DNA of 46,482 bases from a virus, in the IMG/VR virus record IMGVR_UViG_3300028388_001949, positions 1 through 46,482 of that record. One strand, written 5' to 3'. Each line of letters starts with the position of its first letter. Within the stretch, counting starts at the first letter, position 1. The notes beneath the pieces were generated by a model that was given only the letters and a program-made list of their open reading frames with translations, did no database searches and was not told where the DNA came from. A program made the position numbers and the translations under genes. Below are positions 8,157 through 14,966 of this stretch, piece by piece.

Positions 8157-8422
8157 TGAACCGAGAACAACTACTCAAAGAAGCGTCAGAACTGGTTGCC
8201 GCGGCACGCGATGAAGTGTATGGCGACCCACTGACTAACCATCAACGGATCGCGGACCTCTGGTCAGCCATCTTAGACGTGAACATCGAGCCAGAAGAAG
8301 TGGTGCTATGTATGATCGCAGTCAAAATGAGTCGTTTATGCAACACAAGCGACCATAAAGACTCATGGGTGGACATTGCGGGTTATGCGGCTTTAGGTGG
8401 AGAGATCGCTGATGAAGATTAA
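8156..8422 (+). CDS. DUF6378-family phage protein
   Basis: 88 residues, all helical by appearance. The segments LVAAARDEVYGDPLTNHQRIADLWSAIL and VKMSRLCNTSDHKDSWVDIAGYAALGGE match the pattern I know as DUF6378, a family common in phages, with conserved Gly-Asp-Pro, Asn-His and Asp residues that recall MazG-like nucleotide pyrophosphohydrolases. A nucleotide-metabolism role is therefore possible but unproven. Encoded just before the polymerase, in a tight chain of overlapping small genes. Confidence 0.8.
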   Translation: MNREQLLKEASELVAAARDEVYGDPLTNHQRIADLWSAILDVNIEPEEVVLCMIAVKMSRLCNTSDHKDSWVDIAGYAALGGEIADED

Positions 8423-8660
8423 GCAAGGTGTAATCAAAAGGATACACGTCAATCAGCATAACGTCCGGCACAACAAAAAGAATCCGGACGACCAAAAGCC
8501 TATTTTTACGGTTAAGCATACAAAAGGTAACGAAAAAGGTAATGCCGTGCATATCTACGGCCCATCTGCCGTGGTTTACGAACCAGACAAACCTTTGGAT
8601 TGCGGCGCTCATGTATGGATACAAACAACAGCGGAAGTCGAGGTAATCGAAAATGACTGA
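8412..8660 (+). CDS. small basic phage protein of unknown function
   Basis: 82 residues. The start at 8412 (MKIKQGVIKRIHVNQH) is chosen over an in-frame ATG five codons upstream because GGAGAG at 8400-8405 is well spaced for it. The N-terminal half is rich in Lys, Arg and His and ends in Asn/Lys clusters; the C-terminal half looks like a small beta domain (GNAVHIYGPSAVVYEPDKPL, CGAHVWIQTTAEVEV). Similar proteins occur in other phage replication modules to my recall, without assigned function. It overlaps the DUF6378 gene by 11 bases. Confidence 0.75.
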   Translation: MKIKQGVIKRIHVNQHNVRHNKKNPDDQKPIFTVKHTKGNEKGNAVHIYGPSAVVYEPDKPLDCGAHVWIQTTAEVEVIEND

Positions 8661-8739
8661 ATACGACAACAATAATCGCGGCGCCATCTGGGGCAACAAA
8701 GACAAAACAAAAAAAGACGATGCACGAGACGTGGGCTAA
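8653..8739 (+). CDS. 28-residue peptide, possibly a truncated phage protein
   Basis: A short frame that begins MTEYDNNNRGAIWGNKDK and ends after 28 residues. The opening resembles the N-terminus of longer phage proteins that start with an Asn-rich NNRGAIWGN block and continue with a beta domain; here only that part is present. It overlaps the upstream gene by 8 bases and AGGTAA precedes it. It may be a remnant after a frameshift or deletion, or a genuine micropeptide. Confidence 0.4.
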   Translation: MTEYDNNNRGAIWGNKDKTKKDDARDVG

Positions 8740-8818
8740 TTTTATTTTGTGGACAATTATATTTGTGTCGCCCATTTGGTATTGGTGGCTAAGTAAAAAA
8801 GATCGAGGTGAGAAATGA
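8720..8818 (+). CDS. 32-residue single-span membrane peptide
   Basis: MHETWANFILWTIIFVSPIW opens a 32-residue frame whose residues 5-25 form one hydrophobic, Trp-rich membrane span followed by a basic tail (LSKKDRGEK). Its stop overlaps the polymerase start (ATGA), and the upstream gene overlaps it by 20 bases, as is usual in this operon. GACG-type sequence before it gives only a weak ribosome binding site. A micropeptide coupled to polymerase translation is plausible; function unknown. Confidence 0.5.
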   Translation: MHETWANFILWTIIFVSPIWYWWLSKKDRGEK

Positions 8819-10707
8819 GTTTACAGATGGCGATGTTTACGCCGAAAACCGAATGGGTGCCGCCGGCAGAGCTACCTGACCTAAGTCATGCCAAACAAAT
8901 TGCCATCGACGTCGAAACACGCGACCCCGATATTAAAACGATGGGACCGGGTTGGGCGACTGGAAACGGCGAGGTGGTGGGCTATGCCATCGCGACCGAC
9001 GAGTGGTCTGGCTATATTCCTGTAGGGCATAAAGGCGGGGGTAACTTAGACAAGAGAATTATAAGCAAGTGGCTCAAGAAGGTTTTTGAACTGCCGTGCG
9101 ACAAAATTATGCATAACGCGCAGTACGACGCCGGTTGGATCAAGCGCGAGGGCTTTACGCTCAACGGGCGCATTATTGATACGATGCTCATCGGCAGTCT
9201 GTTAGATGAAAACAGATACAGTTATAGCCTAAATGCCCTATCTTTCGACCTTTTGGGTAAAACTAAGTCCGAAAAGGATTTGGTTGAAGCGGCACGGACC
9301 TTCGGCCTCGACCCAAAAGCAGAGATGTGGAAGATGCCTGCCATGTATGTTGGACCCTATGCCGAGGTTGACGCGCAGTTAGCCTTAGAGTTGTGGAACT
9401 ACATGAGCGTAGAGGTGGGCAAGCAAGGGCTTTGGGATATCGTCAATCTCGAACTGGAGCTACTGCCTTGTCTGGTTGACATGACCTACCGTGGTGTCCG
9501 CATAGACATGGATAAAACCGAGCGTACTCGCGACGCCTTGTTAAAACGAGAAGTCGAGTTACACAAAGAAATCAAACGGCAAGCGGGGTTCGGCGTTGAA
9601 ATCTGGGCGGCACAATCGTTATCCAAAGCGTTCGACAAGATCGGGGTTGCGTATCCTAAAACGGAGAAAGGCGCTCCTTCGTTTACGAAGACGTTCTTGG
9701 CCGAGCAAGCACACCCGTTTGCAAAGCTGATCGTTGAAGCGCGGAACATCAACAAGACCTCCGGCACATTTATTAATAACATTTTAAAATATTGTGCGAA
9801 GGACGGCCGCATACATGGTCACATAAACCAGAATAGGTCTGATGAAGGGGGTACGGTCTCAGGACGGCTGTCAATGGCAAACCCAAACCTGCAACAGATA
9901 CCGGCCCGCGACCCAGAGCTTGGACCGATGATCCGCAGTTTGTTCTTACCAGAAGAAGGAGAGCAGTGGGCGGCAATAGACTTCTCGCAACAGGAACCAC
10001 GGATCTTGGTTCACTATGCTCATGTATATGGCAAATCGCGCGGCATTCCATTGCAAGGCGCTAAAGAGTTCGTACAACGTTATAACGACGACCCAAGCAC
10101 CGACTTCCATACGATGGTGGCCGAAATGGCAAACATTGGCAGAAAACAGGCAAAGACCATCAACCTCGGAATGATGTACGGCATGGGGGTCAACAAATTG
10201 TCCGATCAATTGGACATACCGGTAGACGAAGCGAAAAAGCTAATCAGCCAATATCACGAGCGCGTACCGTTTGTGAAAGGTTTGATGCAGGGTGTGACCA
10301 ACCGATTGAATGAAAAAGATGCGTCCGGCTCGATTCGTTCGATTTTAGGCCGCAAGTGTCGGTTCGATTTATGGGAGCCAGACAGCTTTGCCATGAATAA
10401 AGCCTTGCCTTACCGTGATGCCGTCAAAGAATACGGGGAGACCACGCGACTGAAGCGTGCGTTTACCTACAAAGCGTTGAACAGATTGATCCAAGCGTCG
10501 GCCGCGGACATGACCAAACAAGCGATGGTTAATATTTACAAAACCGGCCGTATCCCACTGGTTCAGGTTCACGATGAAATCGCCATGTCGGTTACCGATA
10601 AAAATGATGCACTGCAAATTGCACAGATCATGGAATCTGCTGTACCTTTAGAAGTACCAAATAAGTGCGATGTTGAAATCGGACCTAGTTGGGGTGAGGC
10701 AGAGTAG
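8815..10707 (+). CDS. polA: family A DNA polymerase with 3'-5' exonuclease domain
   Basis: 630 residues. Exonuclease motifs: Exo I IAIDVETRD, Exo II MHNAQYDAGW, Exo III YAEVDAQLALEL. Polymerase motifs: A in WAAIDFSQQEPR (catalytic D389), B in RKQAKTINLGMMYG (K447, Y455), C in VQVHDEIAMSV (D587). No 5'-3' exonuclease domain is present, as in T7-like phage polymerases. The residue at the position of E. coli Phe762 is Leu451, a variant reported in environmental phage polymerases and linked there to slower or temperate life styles. It is the last gene of the replication operon and is followed by a terminator. The start ATG overlaps the upstream stop; GAGGTGAGAA precedes it. Confidence 0.97.
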   Translation: MSLQMAMFTPKTEWVPPAELPDLSHAKQIAIDVETRDPDIKTMGPGWATGNGEVVGYAIATDEWSGYIPVGHKGGGNLDKRIISKWLKKVFELPCDKIMHNAQYDAGWIKREGFTLNGRIIDTMLIGSLLDENRYSYSLNALSFDLLGKTKSEKDLVEAARTFGLDPKAEMWKMPAMYVGPYAEVDAQLALELWNYMSVEVGKQGLWDIVNLELELLPCLVDMTYRGVRIDMDKTERTRDALLKREVELHKEIKRQAGFGVEIWAAQSLSKAFDKIGVAYPKTEKGAPSFTKTFLAEQAHPFAKLIVEARNINKTSGTFINNILKYCAKDGRIHGHINQNRSDEGGTVSGRLSMANPNLQQIPARDPELGPMIRSLFLPEEGEQWAAIDFSQQEPRILVHYAHVYGKSRGIPLQGAKEFVQRYNDDPSTDFHTMVAEMANIGRKQAKTINLGMMYGMGVNKLSDQLDIPVDEAKKLISQYHERVPFVKGLMQGVTNRLNEKDASGSIRSILGRKCRFDLWEPDSFAMNKALPYRDAVKEYGETTRLKRAFTYKALNRLIQASAADMTKQAMVNIYKTGRIPLVQVHDEIAMSVTDKNDALQIAQIMESAVPLEVPNKCDVEIGPSWGEAE

Positions 10708-10763
10708 CTTAAAAGCTACTGAAGCTACTGCTTCATCATTTCATTGAGACTCCCTTGATTATT

Positions 10764-10785
10764 GCCGCCTTCGGGCGGCTTTTTT
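10764..10785 (+). terminator. intrinsic terminator after the polymerase
   Basis: GCCGCC (10764-10769), TTCG tetraloop, GGCGGC (10774-10779), then six T. A classic rho-independent terminator ending the replication operon. Confidence 0.92.
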
Positions 10786-10796
10786 ATGCATAAATC

Positions 10797-10825
10797 TTGT
10801 ATACTCTTATACGTTCGCATATAAT
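10797..10825 (+). promoter_or_regulatory. sigma70-like promoter
   Basis: -35 TTGTAT (10797-10802), 17-base spacer, perfect -10 TATAAT (10820-10825), directly after the terminator and 21 bases before the start at 10847. The -10 lies in a CGCATATAAT context that recurs at other promoters of this genome. Confidence 0.7.
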
Positions 10826-10846
10826 CGCAGACAAAGAGGAGATATT

Positions 10847-11044
10847 ATGGATACCAAACGTTGGAAAAGTGTCCTCGTACCTCGCGAGGTCTACGAAGAA
10901 ATCAAAGCCATTGCTCAAGAAGATGGCCGGACGATATCCGGACAGTTGCGTCTAATTTTTGAGACCTATGTTGATAACGGGTTCGACAAGAAGCACCGCT
11001 ACGGCGGCAAGAAAGACCCCCGCCGCATGAATGTTTATGATTAA
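10847..11044 (+). CDS. ribbon-helix-helix-like small regulator
   Basis: 65 residues. KRWKSVLVPREVYEEIKAIA followed by QEDGRTISGQLRLIFETY gives a short strand and two helices, the pattern of Arc/CopG ribbon-helix-helix DNA-binding proteins. A basic tail (KKHRYGGKKDPRR) follows. AGAGGAG sits seven bases before the ATG. First gene of a new transcription unit with its own promoter, so it may control this unit; that is inferred. Function could also be as an antitoxin, but no toxin is evident nearby. Confidence 0.7.
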   Translation: MDTKRWKSVLVPREVYEEIKAIAQEDGRTISGQLRLIFETYVDNGFDKKHRYGGKKDPRRMNVYD

Positions 11045-11282
11045 TTTGAAAGTGCAAACGTTCAACTCGGCGCTCGACGCGTTAGACAATGCAAAAGCAT
11101 TACTTCACCGTCGCCGGTTCCTTGTCGATAGAAAACCACACAAATATTCGCGCACCTTGGCCATCGCAAGAAAAGGTGAAAAATATCTGGTTTTTGATCC
11201 CTTGCATAAATCCTGTCACATACAAGGCGCTAAAGTAGTCGGAGAACTAAGCATGGGGGACGCAATATGCTTACTAAGCTGA
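11031..11282 (+). CDS. small basic protein of unknown function
   Basis: 83 residues, overlapping the upstream gene by 14 bases. A helical N-terminus (NSALDALDNAKALLHRRRFLVDRK) is followed by strand-like segments (RTLAIARKGEKYLVFDPLHK, KVVGELSMGDAICLL). The ATG at 11037 is an alternative start; neither has a clear ribosome binding site, so translation is probably coupled. Not recognised. Confidence 0.6.
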   Translation: MFMINLKVQTFNSALDALDNAKALLHRRRFLVDRKPHKYSRTLAIARKGEKYLVFDPLHKSCHIQGAKVVGELSMGDAICLLS

Positions 11283-11419
11283 ATAACTTTTTTCGTCGCA
11301 AATATTTTATATATCTGCACAAAAAATCACGCCGACTCATGCAGAAGGCGTATCAACTTGAGGACAAAGCCATCTGGCTAGAACTCGCACTTCGTGATAG
11401 TCAAACAAAGGGGAAATGA
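11267..11419 (+). CDS. 50-residue basic helical protein
   Basis: MLTKLNNFFRRKYFIYLHKK begins a 50-residue frame, strongly basic in its first half, amphipathic helix in the second (KAYQLEDKAIWLELALRDS). It overlaps the upstream gene by 16 bases and is followed one base later by the next start. Not recognised; too short for a confident call. Confidence 0.5.
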   Translation: MLTKLNNFFRRKYFIYLHKKSRRLMQKAYQLEDKAIWLELALRDSQTKGK

Positions 11420-11420
11420 C

Positions 11421-11684
11421 ATGATTACGATCAATTACACTCGCCAAAATGGCGGTAACAACGGCCTACGCAGTGTTCAATTCGTTCTCGACGAACAGTT
11501 GGGATTGGACGGAATGCTGTACGAACTGACTCACTTCTTGCGTGCTATGGGCTACGCCATCGATTCAGACGAGCAGTTGATGATCGTAACGCCCGAGGAA
11601 ATCGAAGCACTGTACGAGCCAGTCGTCGATGCCGAAGAAATCGAAAACATCATGAAAGACCTTACAGATGACGATAAAGAGTGA
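11421..11684 (+). CDS. acidic small protein of unknown function
   Basis: 87 residues; the start at 11421 is chosen because AAGGGGAA lies just upstream, rather than an in-frame ATG nine codons earlier. MITINYTRQNGGNNGLRSVQ could form two strands; the rest is acidic and helical (EEIENIMKDLTDDDKE). The pattern with a paired hydrophobic helix (LDGMLYELTHFLRAMGY) fits a small phage accessory protein. No family known. Confidence 0.65.
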   Translation: MITINYTRQNGGNNGLRSVQFVLDEQLGLDGMLYELTHFLRAMGYAIDSDEQLMIVTPEEIEALYEPVVDAEEIENIMKDLTDDDKE

Positions 11685-11871
11685 GGAACAACTCGATCTT
11701 AATCCACAGCCTATTGAGTCAGAACTTAGCGACGCGGTGGGCGAACGATTAAGAAATAACCGCTGTCCGCGTTGCGATGGAGACCTTGCGCGGATCGCGG
11801 ATCACGGGTCAGAAAGACGGTACTGTAATCAGTGCCGCATGACGATTATCGATGTCGAATCTGGTGCATGA
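11668..11871 (+). CDS. small zinc-ribbon protein
   Basis: 67 residues. Two CxxC knuckles, CPRC (33-36) and CNQC (53-56), 16 residues apart, make a zinc ribbon. The N-terminus is acidic. Such small ribbons often bind nucleic acid or RNA polymerase, but no target can be read here. It overlaps the upstream gene by 17 bases and the next by 20. Confidence 0.7.
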   Translation: MTIKSEEQLDLNPQPIESELSDAVGERLRNNRCPRCDGDLARIADHGSERRYCNQCRMTIIDVESGA

Positions 11872-12049
11872 CCTCGCGGTCAAAGCCGGTATCGTCAAAG
11901 ATGAAGACAAAACGCAACTCGCCCTGCGGAACGGTTGCCGTGCGTACATTGCAAATCTGGAAGAACTGACAGAATTTGCTCGCCTTGTGGGTGAGATTGC
12001 AAGAGAAAGTGAACGAAAACGTTTGCAAAGCTCTCATAAAGAGATATAG
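11852..12049 (+). CDS. small helical protein of unknown function
   Basis: 65 residues, predicted all-helical (HDLAVKAGIVKDEDKTQLAL, ANLEELTEFARLVGEIARES). No clear ribosome binding site; the 20-base overlap with the zinc-ribbon gene suggests coupling. Last gene before a strong terminator. Not recognised. Confidence 0.55.
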   Translation: MSNLVHDLAVKAGIVKDEDKTQLALRNGCRAYIANLEELTEFARLVGEIARESERKRLQSSHKEI

Positions 12050-12079
12050 TTTGCACAACTATTCCCGTAGTTGACCCCT

Positions 12080-12121
12080 AGCCCCGATGGATCCCTCCAA
12101 TGTCCATCGGGGCTTTCTTTT
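12080..12121 (+). terminator. strong intrinsic terminator
   Basis: Perfect 12-base-pair stem AGCCCCGATGGA (12080-12091) with 12103-12114, 11-base loop, then TTCTTTTAT. Ends the 10847-12049 unit. Confidence 0.93.
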
Positions 12122-12133
12122 ATGTTAGGGGGG

Positions 12134-12162
12134 TTGACATGTATGCGATAAGCGCATATATT
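12134..12162 (+). promoter_or_regulatory. sigma70-like promoter
   Basis: -35 TTGACA (12134-12139), 17-base spacer, -10 TATATT (12157-12162). The spacer contains TATGCGATA, a motif shared with the -10 region of other promoters here. It begins 13 bases after the preceding terminator and serves the gene at 12192. Confidence 0.75.
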
Positions 12163-12191
12163 CCAAATCTCAACTGAACGGGAGAACCAAA

Positions 12192-12455
12192 ATGAATCAC
12201 CAAGACTGGATTGCACAACAAAACGAATTGACGGCAAAGCACAACAAGCGCGTGGAATCAATCCGCGAAAAGCGGTTGCCTAAATCTGCTGTCGAAGCCA
12301 TCGACGAAGCCATTGCAACAATGGACAGCCTTCACGGCTCGCTAATCGACGGCGTTACTTTCGGCTACCACCCACTGACGTTGCAAGACATCGTTATGCT
12401 TGTCGAAACCGTAAATAAACTCAAAGCAGAATTTCAGAAAAGGGAGATGCGGTAA
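12192..12455 (+). CDS. small helical protein of unknown function
   Basis: 87 residues. The N-terminal half is charged and helical (NELTAKHNKRVESIREKRLP), the middle Gly-rich (LHGSLIDGVTFGYHPLTLQD) and the C-terminus a coiled-coil-like helix (MLVETVNKLKAEFQKREMR). First gene of a unit with a clear promoter; ribosome binding site ACGGGAGA. Not recognised. Confidence 0.65.
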   Translation: MNHQDWIAQQNELTAKHNKRVESIREKRLPKSAVEAIDEAIATMDSLHGSLIDGVTFGYHPLTLQDIVMLVETVNKLKAEFQKREMR

Positions 12456-12643
12456 TGAAATACAACCACATGTACGACATCGCTTTCTCTGTCGTGAATG
12501 AAAGCGCGGTTGGTGAAGTCACGCCAACCGAGGTTTGTAAGGCAATACTTAAGCGTCTTACGGAATTAAACGACGATGAAATACTTGAAGCCATCGGGTA
12601 TTGCGACACTTATGAAGTCGAGGAGGATTCCGATGAAGCTTAA
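12455..12643 (+). CDS. small conserved phage protein of unknown function
   Basis: 62 residues, acidic. The layout MYDIAFSVVNESAVGEVTP then a helix (EVCKAILKRLTELNDDEILEA) and a YCDTYEVEE end is one I recall in many phage early regions, without known function. One-base stop/start overlap with the upstream gene (TAATG) and 11-base overlap with the next. Confidence 0.65.
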   Translation: MKYNHMYDIAFSVVNESAVGEVTPTEVCKAILKRLTELNDDEILEAIGYCDTYEVEEDSDEA

Positions 12644-12812
12644 AGATTTGCTGACCCTTGTCCAAGAATTGGAACTCGATCCAGAACTCGAACTGTGCGT
12701 GTACGACACAGAATATGGCGACAGATACTCAGTCGATTTTATCGACGCGACGTTAGTCCAGTACGGGTATATCGACTTCAACACGGCCATCAAAGGAGAA
12801 CCAGACCTATGA
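12633..12812 (+). CDS. small acidic protein of unknown function
   Basis: 59 residues; the start at 12633 follows GAGGAGG at good spacing and is preferred to an in-frame ATG 19 codons upstream. Very acidic (KDLLTLVQELELDPELELCV, DTEYGDRYSVDFIDATLV). The sequence suggests a helix followed by beta strands. Its stop overlaps the next start (ATGA). Not recognised. Confidence 0.6.
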   Translation: MKLKDLLTLVQELELDPELELCVYDTEYGDRYSVDFIDATLVQYGYIDFNTAIKGEPDL

Positions 12813-12985
12813 AAGTCACCATCGATCTGACGCCAGAAGAATTCAAAGAACTGTTCGTGCCGTCAGAAAAACAAACTGAATTCGCGGTCAAAGCATACGA
12901 CGCGTATGTTAAAATGTTCCATGAGTCGATGATGCAAAACATCGACCCTCACAATCTGTTCAGACCCAAAGAACCTCGTTCTTAA
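12809..12985 (+). CDS. small protein of unknown function
   Basis: 58 residues from the ATG in the ATGA overlap; AAAGGAG lies 10 bases upstream. MKVTIDLTPEEFKELFVPSE begins with a strand and helix; the middle is an amphipathic helix (FAVKAYDAYVKMFHESMMQN). No family is recognised. Confidence 0.6.
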   Translation: MKVTIDLTPEEFKELFVPSEKQTEFAVKAYDAYVKMFHESMMQNIDPHNLFRPKEPRS

Positions 12986-13013
12986 CCAGACTTTTAAACA
13001 CGGGAAAACCAAT

Positions 13014-13400
13014 ATGGAAAAGCGACCTCGTCTCGAAAGAGATCACGCAGGATTATTGACTAACAAATCCTGCTACCACTTCTGCAAATTTGTCTCAGAC
13101 GAATACGAATTCAAAGGCGAACATGAACTCGCCCTTGACTGGCTCGCAGAAGCTAACCTCTACAAAATGGAACTCGACCTCGGACTCCGCTCCGTATCGT
13201 CCAATCCAATGATCAACCTCGAACTCCTCAAAAACAAAGATGCGTGGGACGCGGTCACCGAAGACTGGTCTCAGATTCTTGAACGTTGGCAACAAAACCA
13301 ACAAGAATTTGAAAGGAAGTCATTGGAAAACCAAATGCGGCGCGAGAAGGAAGCGAAGGCCGAGAAGGCAAAACAAGCAGAAATCGACGAAGCGGCGTAA
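13014..13400 (+). CDS. helical protein with C-terminal coiled coil, unknown function
   Basis: 128 residues. The N-terminal half has several Cys, His, Trp and Tyr residues (SCYHFCKFVSDEYEF, ALDWLAEANLYKMELDL); the last 40 residues form a highly charged helix (RREKEAKAEKAKQAEIDE). Ribosome binding site ACGGGAAAA precedes it. Last gene of the unit starting at 12192; a terminator follows at 13428. No family known. Confidence 0.65.
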   Translation: MEKRPRLERDHAGLLTNKSCYHFCKFVSDEYEFKGEHELALDWLAEANLYKMELDLGLRSVSSNPMINLELLKNKDAWDAVTEDWSQILERWQQNQQEFERKSLENQMRREKEAKAEKAKQAEIDEAA

Positions 13401-13637
13401 CTTTTACACGGTGGTGTAACAACAGAGAAAGCCTCGCGGGTCACGGCTCACGGGGCTTTCGTCTTTTTGGTTACTAAAGTTACTTGTTACTTATATAGCT
13501 CAGAAATCAAAAAAATATTTTTTGCAAAAAATAGCCGTAACCGGTGTAACCGTGTAACCGAAACGCTCTATCCCTTATATAGTAAGACTTTCAGAGGTTA
13601 CATAAACAGTTACACCATGTAACCACAAATATGTAAC
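13397..13637 (+). repeat. cluster of 12 GTAAC/GTTAC pentamers in a non-coding region
   Basis: Twelve copies of GTAAC or its reverse complement GTTAC occur at 13397, 13416, 13470, 13479, 13486, 13537, 13546, 13554, 13597, 13609, 13619 and 13633. Five are extended to TGTAACC/GGTTACA (13545, 13553, 13596, 13618, 13632). About 0.5 copies would be expected by chance in 241 bases. An AT-rich run (13507-13533) and two CTTATATAG repeats (13490, 13574) lie among them. The rest of the 368-base gap (13401-13768) holds a terminator and a promoter, and no gene. The cluster could be operators for a regulator or iterons of an origin. Confidence 0.7.
13428..13468 (+). terminator. intrinsic terminator
   Basis: Stem AAAGCCTCG (13428-13436) with CGGGGCTTT (13451-13459), one wobble pair, 14-base loop, then TCGTCTTTTT. 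Ends the 12192-13400 unit. Confidence 0.8.
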
Positions 13638-13702
13638 CAAGAAATCAATAAATCAAAAGTGCGTTAGCGGGGGGTCTGTCTGAAAAAAATCTTTTTTGAA
13701 TT

Positions 13703-13731
13703 TTGCTCTATATAAAGAAAAGGGCTATATT
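13703..13731 (+). promoter_or_regulatory. candidate promoter for the small terminase gene
   Basis: TTGCTC (13703-13708), 17-base spacer, TATATT (13726-13731), 38 bases before the start at 13769. The -35 is weak, so an activator or the GTAAC repeats upstream may be needed. Confidence 0.45.
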
Positions 13732-13768
13732 TTAAGTCTGATACGTCCTTTAACTATCGGAGACAGTA

Positions 13769-14359
13769 ATGCCCAGAATCAAAAGAAATCCTGTTGTAGA
13801 CAAGAACAAGCTCGAAGAACTGAAGAACAGAAAGCTGAATCGCAGGCAGGAGCTTTTTGTCAAAGAGCTTGTGAGCAATGATGGTCAGATAACAATGCGA
13901 GAGGCCGCCATCAATGCCGGCTATCCTGCATCGAGCGCACATACCAGAGCGTATGAAATGACCAACCCTTTGATCTGTCCACATGTTGTGGCCGCCATCA
14001 AATCGTATCGAGATGAACTGGACGCAAAATACGCAGTCAACTTTCAACGACACTTGCGAGACCTACAACGTATTCGAGATGAGGCTTTGCAGAACGGAGC
14101 GTACTCTGCCGCGGTTCAAGCTGAGTACCGTCGTGGTCAAGCGCATGGCGATATCTATGTAAATAAATCAGAAATTAGACATGGCTCGATTGATCAGATG
14201 AGCAAAGAAGAAGTCATGAAGGCTTTGAACGAAATGAGAGATAACTATGAGTCCAACATCATCGATGTCACTCCCGTGGGAGGAAGCGACCAAGAAGACG
14301 ACGAATACGAAAGAGAGCGACTTCTACAAACAGATGAAGGAGGGAGCGAAAAGGACTGA
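13769..14359 (+). CDS. terS: small terminase subunit
   Basis: 196 residues. The N-terminal region LNRRQELFVKELVSNDGQIT followed by REAAINAGYPASSAHTRAYEM matches the helix-turn-helix domain of Terminase_2-type small subunits, which bind the packaging signal. A central helical region (KYAVNFQRHLRDLQRIRDEAL) would form the oligomer ring and the acidic C-terminus the contact with the large subunit. Ribosome binding site CGGAGA is ten bases upstream. Unusually, the large subunit gene is 5.7 kb away. The last 113 bases also encode the start of the nuclease in another frame. Confidence 0.9.
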   Translation: MPRIKRNPVVDKNKLEELKNRKLNRRQELFVKELVSNDGQITMREAAINAGYPASSAHTRAYEMTNPLICPHVVAAIKSYRDELDAKYAVNFQRHLRDLQRIRDEALQNGAYSAAVQAEYRRGQAHGDIYVNKSEIRHGSIDQMSKEEVMKALNEMRDNYESNIIDVTPVGGSDQEDDEYERERLLQTDEGGSEKD

Positions 14360-14708
14360 TAAGAAATTAGTTCTGACTCGCTTGGAGACGTGGCTTACTG
14401 CCGGTATCCCCGATCTGCTTATTTGCGATGAGCATGGCCGCTTACACTTAATGGAGCTAAAGGTTACTAAAGGGAACTCCGTTGATCTGCGGCCGCATCA
14501 AGTAGCCTTCTTGAACACACATGCTCACGCTTTGACGTGGGTTGCGGTAAAGAAGCACCCGAAAAACTCTGCCCCTGAGATATACCTGTTCCGCGGCGAA
14601 TCGGCTTTGGACTTGAAGGTTGACGGCTTGTCCGGAGTAGAGCCTGTTCTTTGCATGAAAGAAAAAGCAGATTGGAAATTGTTTTGGGGGTTGATTAGCT
14701 CGACATAG
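14247..14708 (+). CDS. PD-(D/E)XK superfamily nuclease (resolvase/VRR-NUC-like)
   Basis: 153 residues. The core GIPDLLICDEHGRLHLMELK carries D56, E70 and K72, the PD-(D/E)XK catalytic set, with a preceding RLETWLTAG helix (E47) and a following RPHQVAFL helix. The family includes Holliday junction resolvases and phage VRR-NUC-type nucleases; a role in processing branched DNA before packaging would fit its place beside the small terminase. The start at 14247 is preceded by GAGAG and gives a 113-base overlap; homologous-looking sequence (ESDFYKQMK, from residue 23) lies before the next ATG (14334), so a start at or upstream of 14265 is needed. Confidence 0.8.
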   Translation: MSPTSSMSLPWEEATKKTTNTKESDFYKQMKEGAKRTDKKLVLTRLETWLTAGIPDLLICDEHGRLHLMELKVTKGNSVDLRPHQVAFLNTHAHALTWVAVKKHPKNSAPEIYLFRGESALDLKVDGLSGVEPVLCMKEKADWKLFWGLISST

Positions 14709-14719
14709 TCGCATACTAT
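14691..14719 (+). promoter_or_regulatory. sigma70-like promoter inside the end of the nuclease gene
   Basis: -35 TTGATT (14691-14696), 17-base spacer, -10 TACTAT (14714-14719) in the CGCATACTAT context. The leader AACTACGGGAGA (14734-14745), shared with four later cassettes, follows. It serves the genes from 14754. Confidence 0.6.
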
Positions 14720-14753
14720 TCAATCTCGCTAACAACTACGGGAGACTTTAGCG

Positions 14754-14966
14754 ATGTGTAAATTAGTAAAACGCAATGGCACGTTAGTCATTGAAGACCT
14801 TTGGTATCCAGACGATATCCGTATACGGGCGGAAGAAAGGGGTCACCCTGATCTGACTATGGATCAGATTGAATCCATCATGGAAAGAATTTGTCACGAC
14901 TTTGATGCGAACTACGGCATTAACTGGGACTCGATTGATTCGGCTATTGATTGGGAGTTTTTGTAA
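14754..14966 (+). CDS. small acidic protein of unknown function
   Basis: 70 residues, the first gene of a six-gene chain that overlaps throughout. CKLVKRNGTLVIEDLWYPDD looks like a beta hairpin; the remainder is helical and acidic (MDQIESIMERICHDFDANYG, DSIDSAIDWEFL). Ribosome binding site in the shared leader ACGGGAGA. No family known. Confidence 0.65.
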   Translation: MCKLVKRNGTLVIEDLWYPDDIRIRAEERGHPDLTMDQIESIMERICHDFDANYGINWDSIDSAIDWEFL

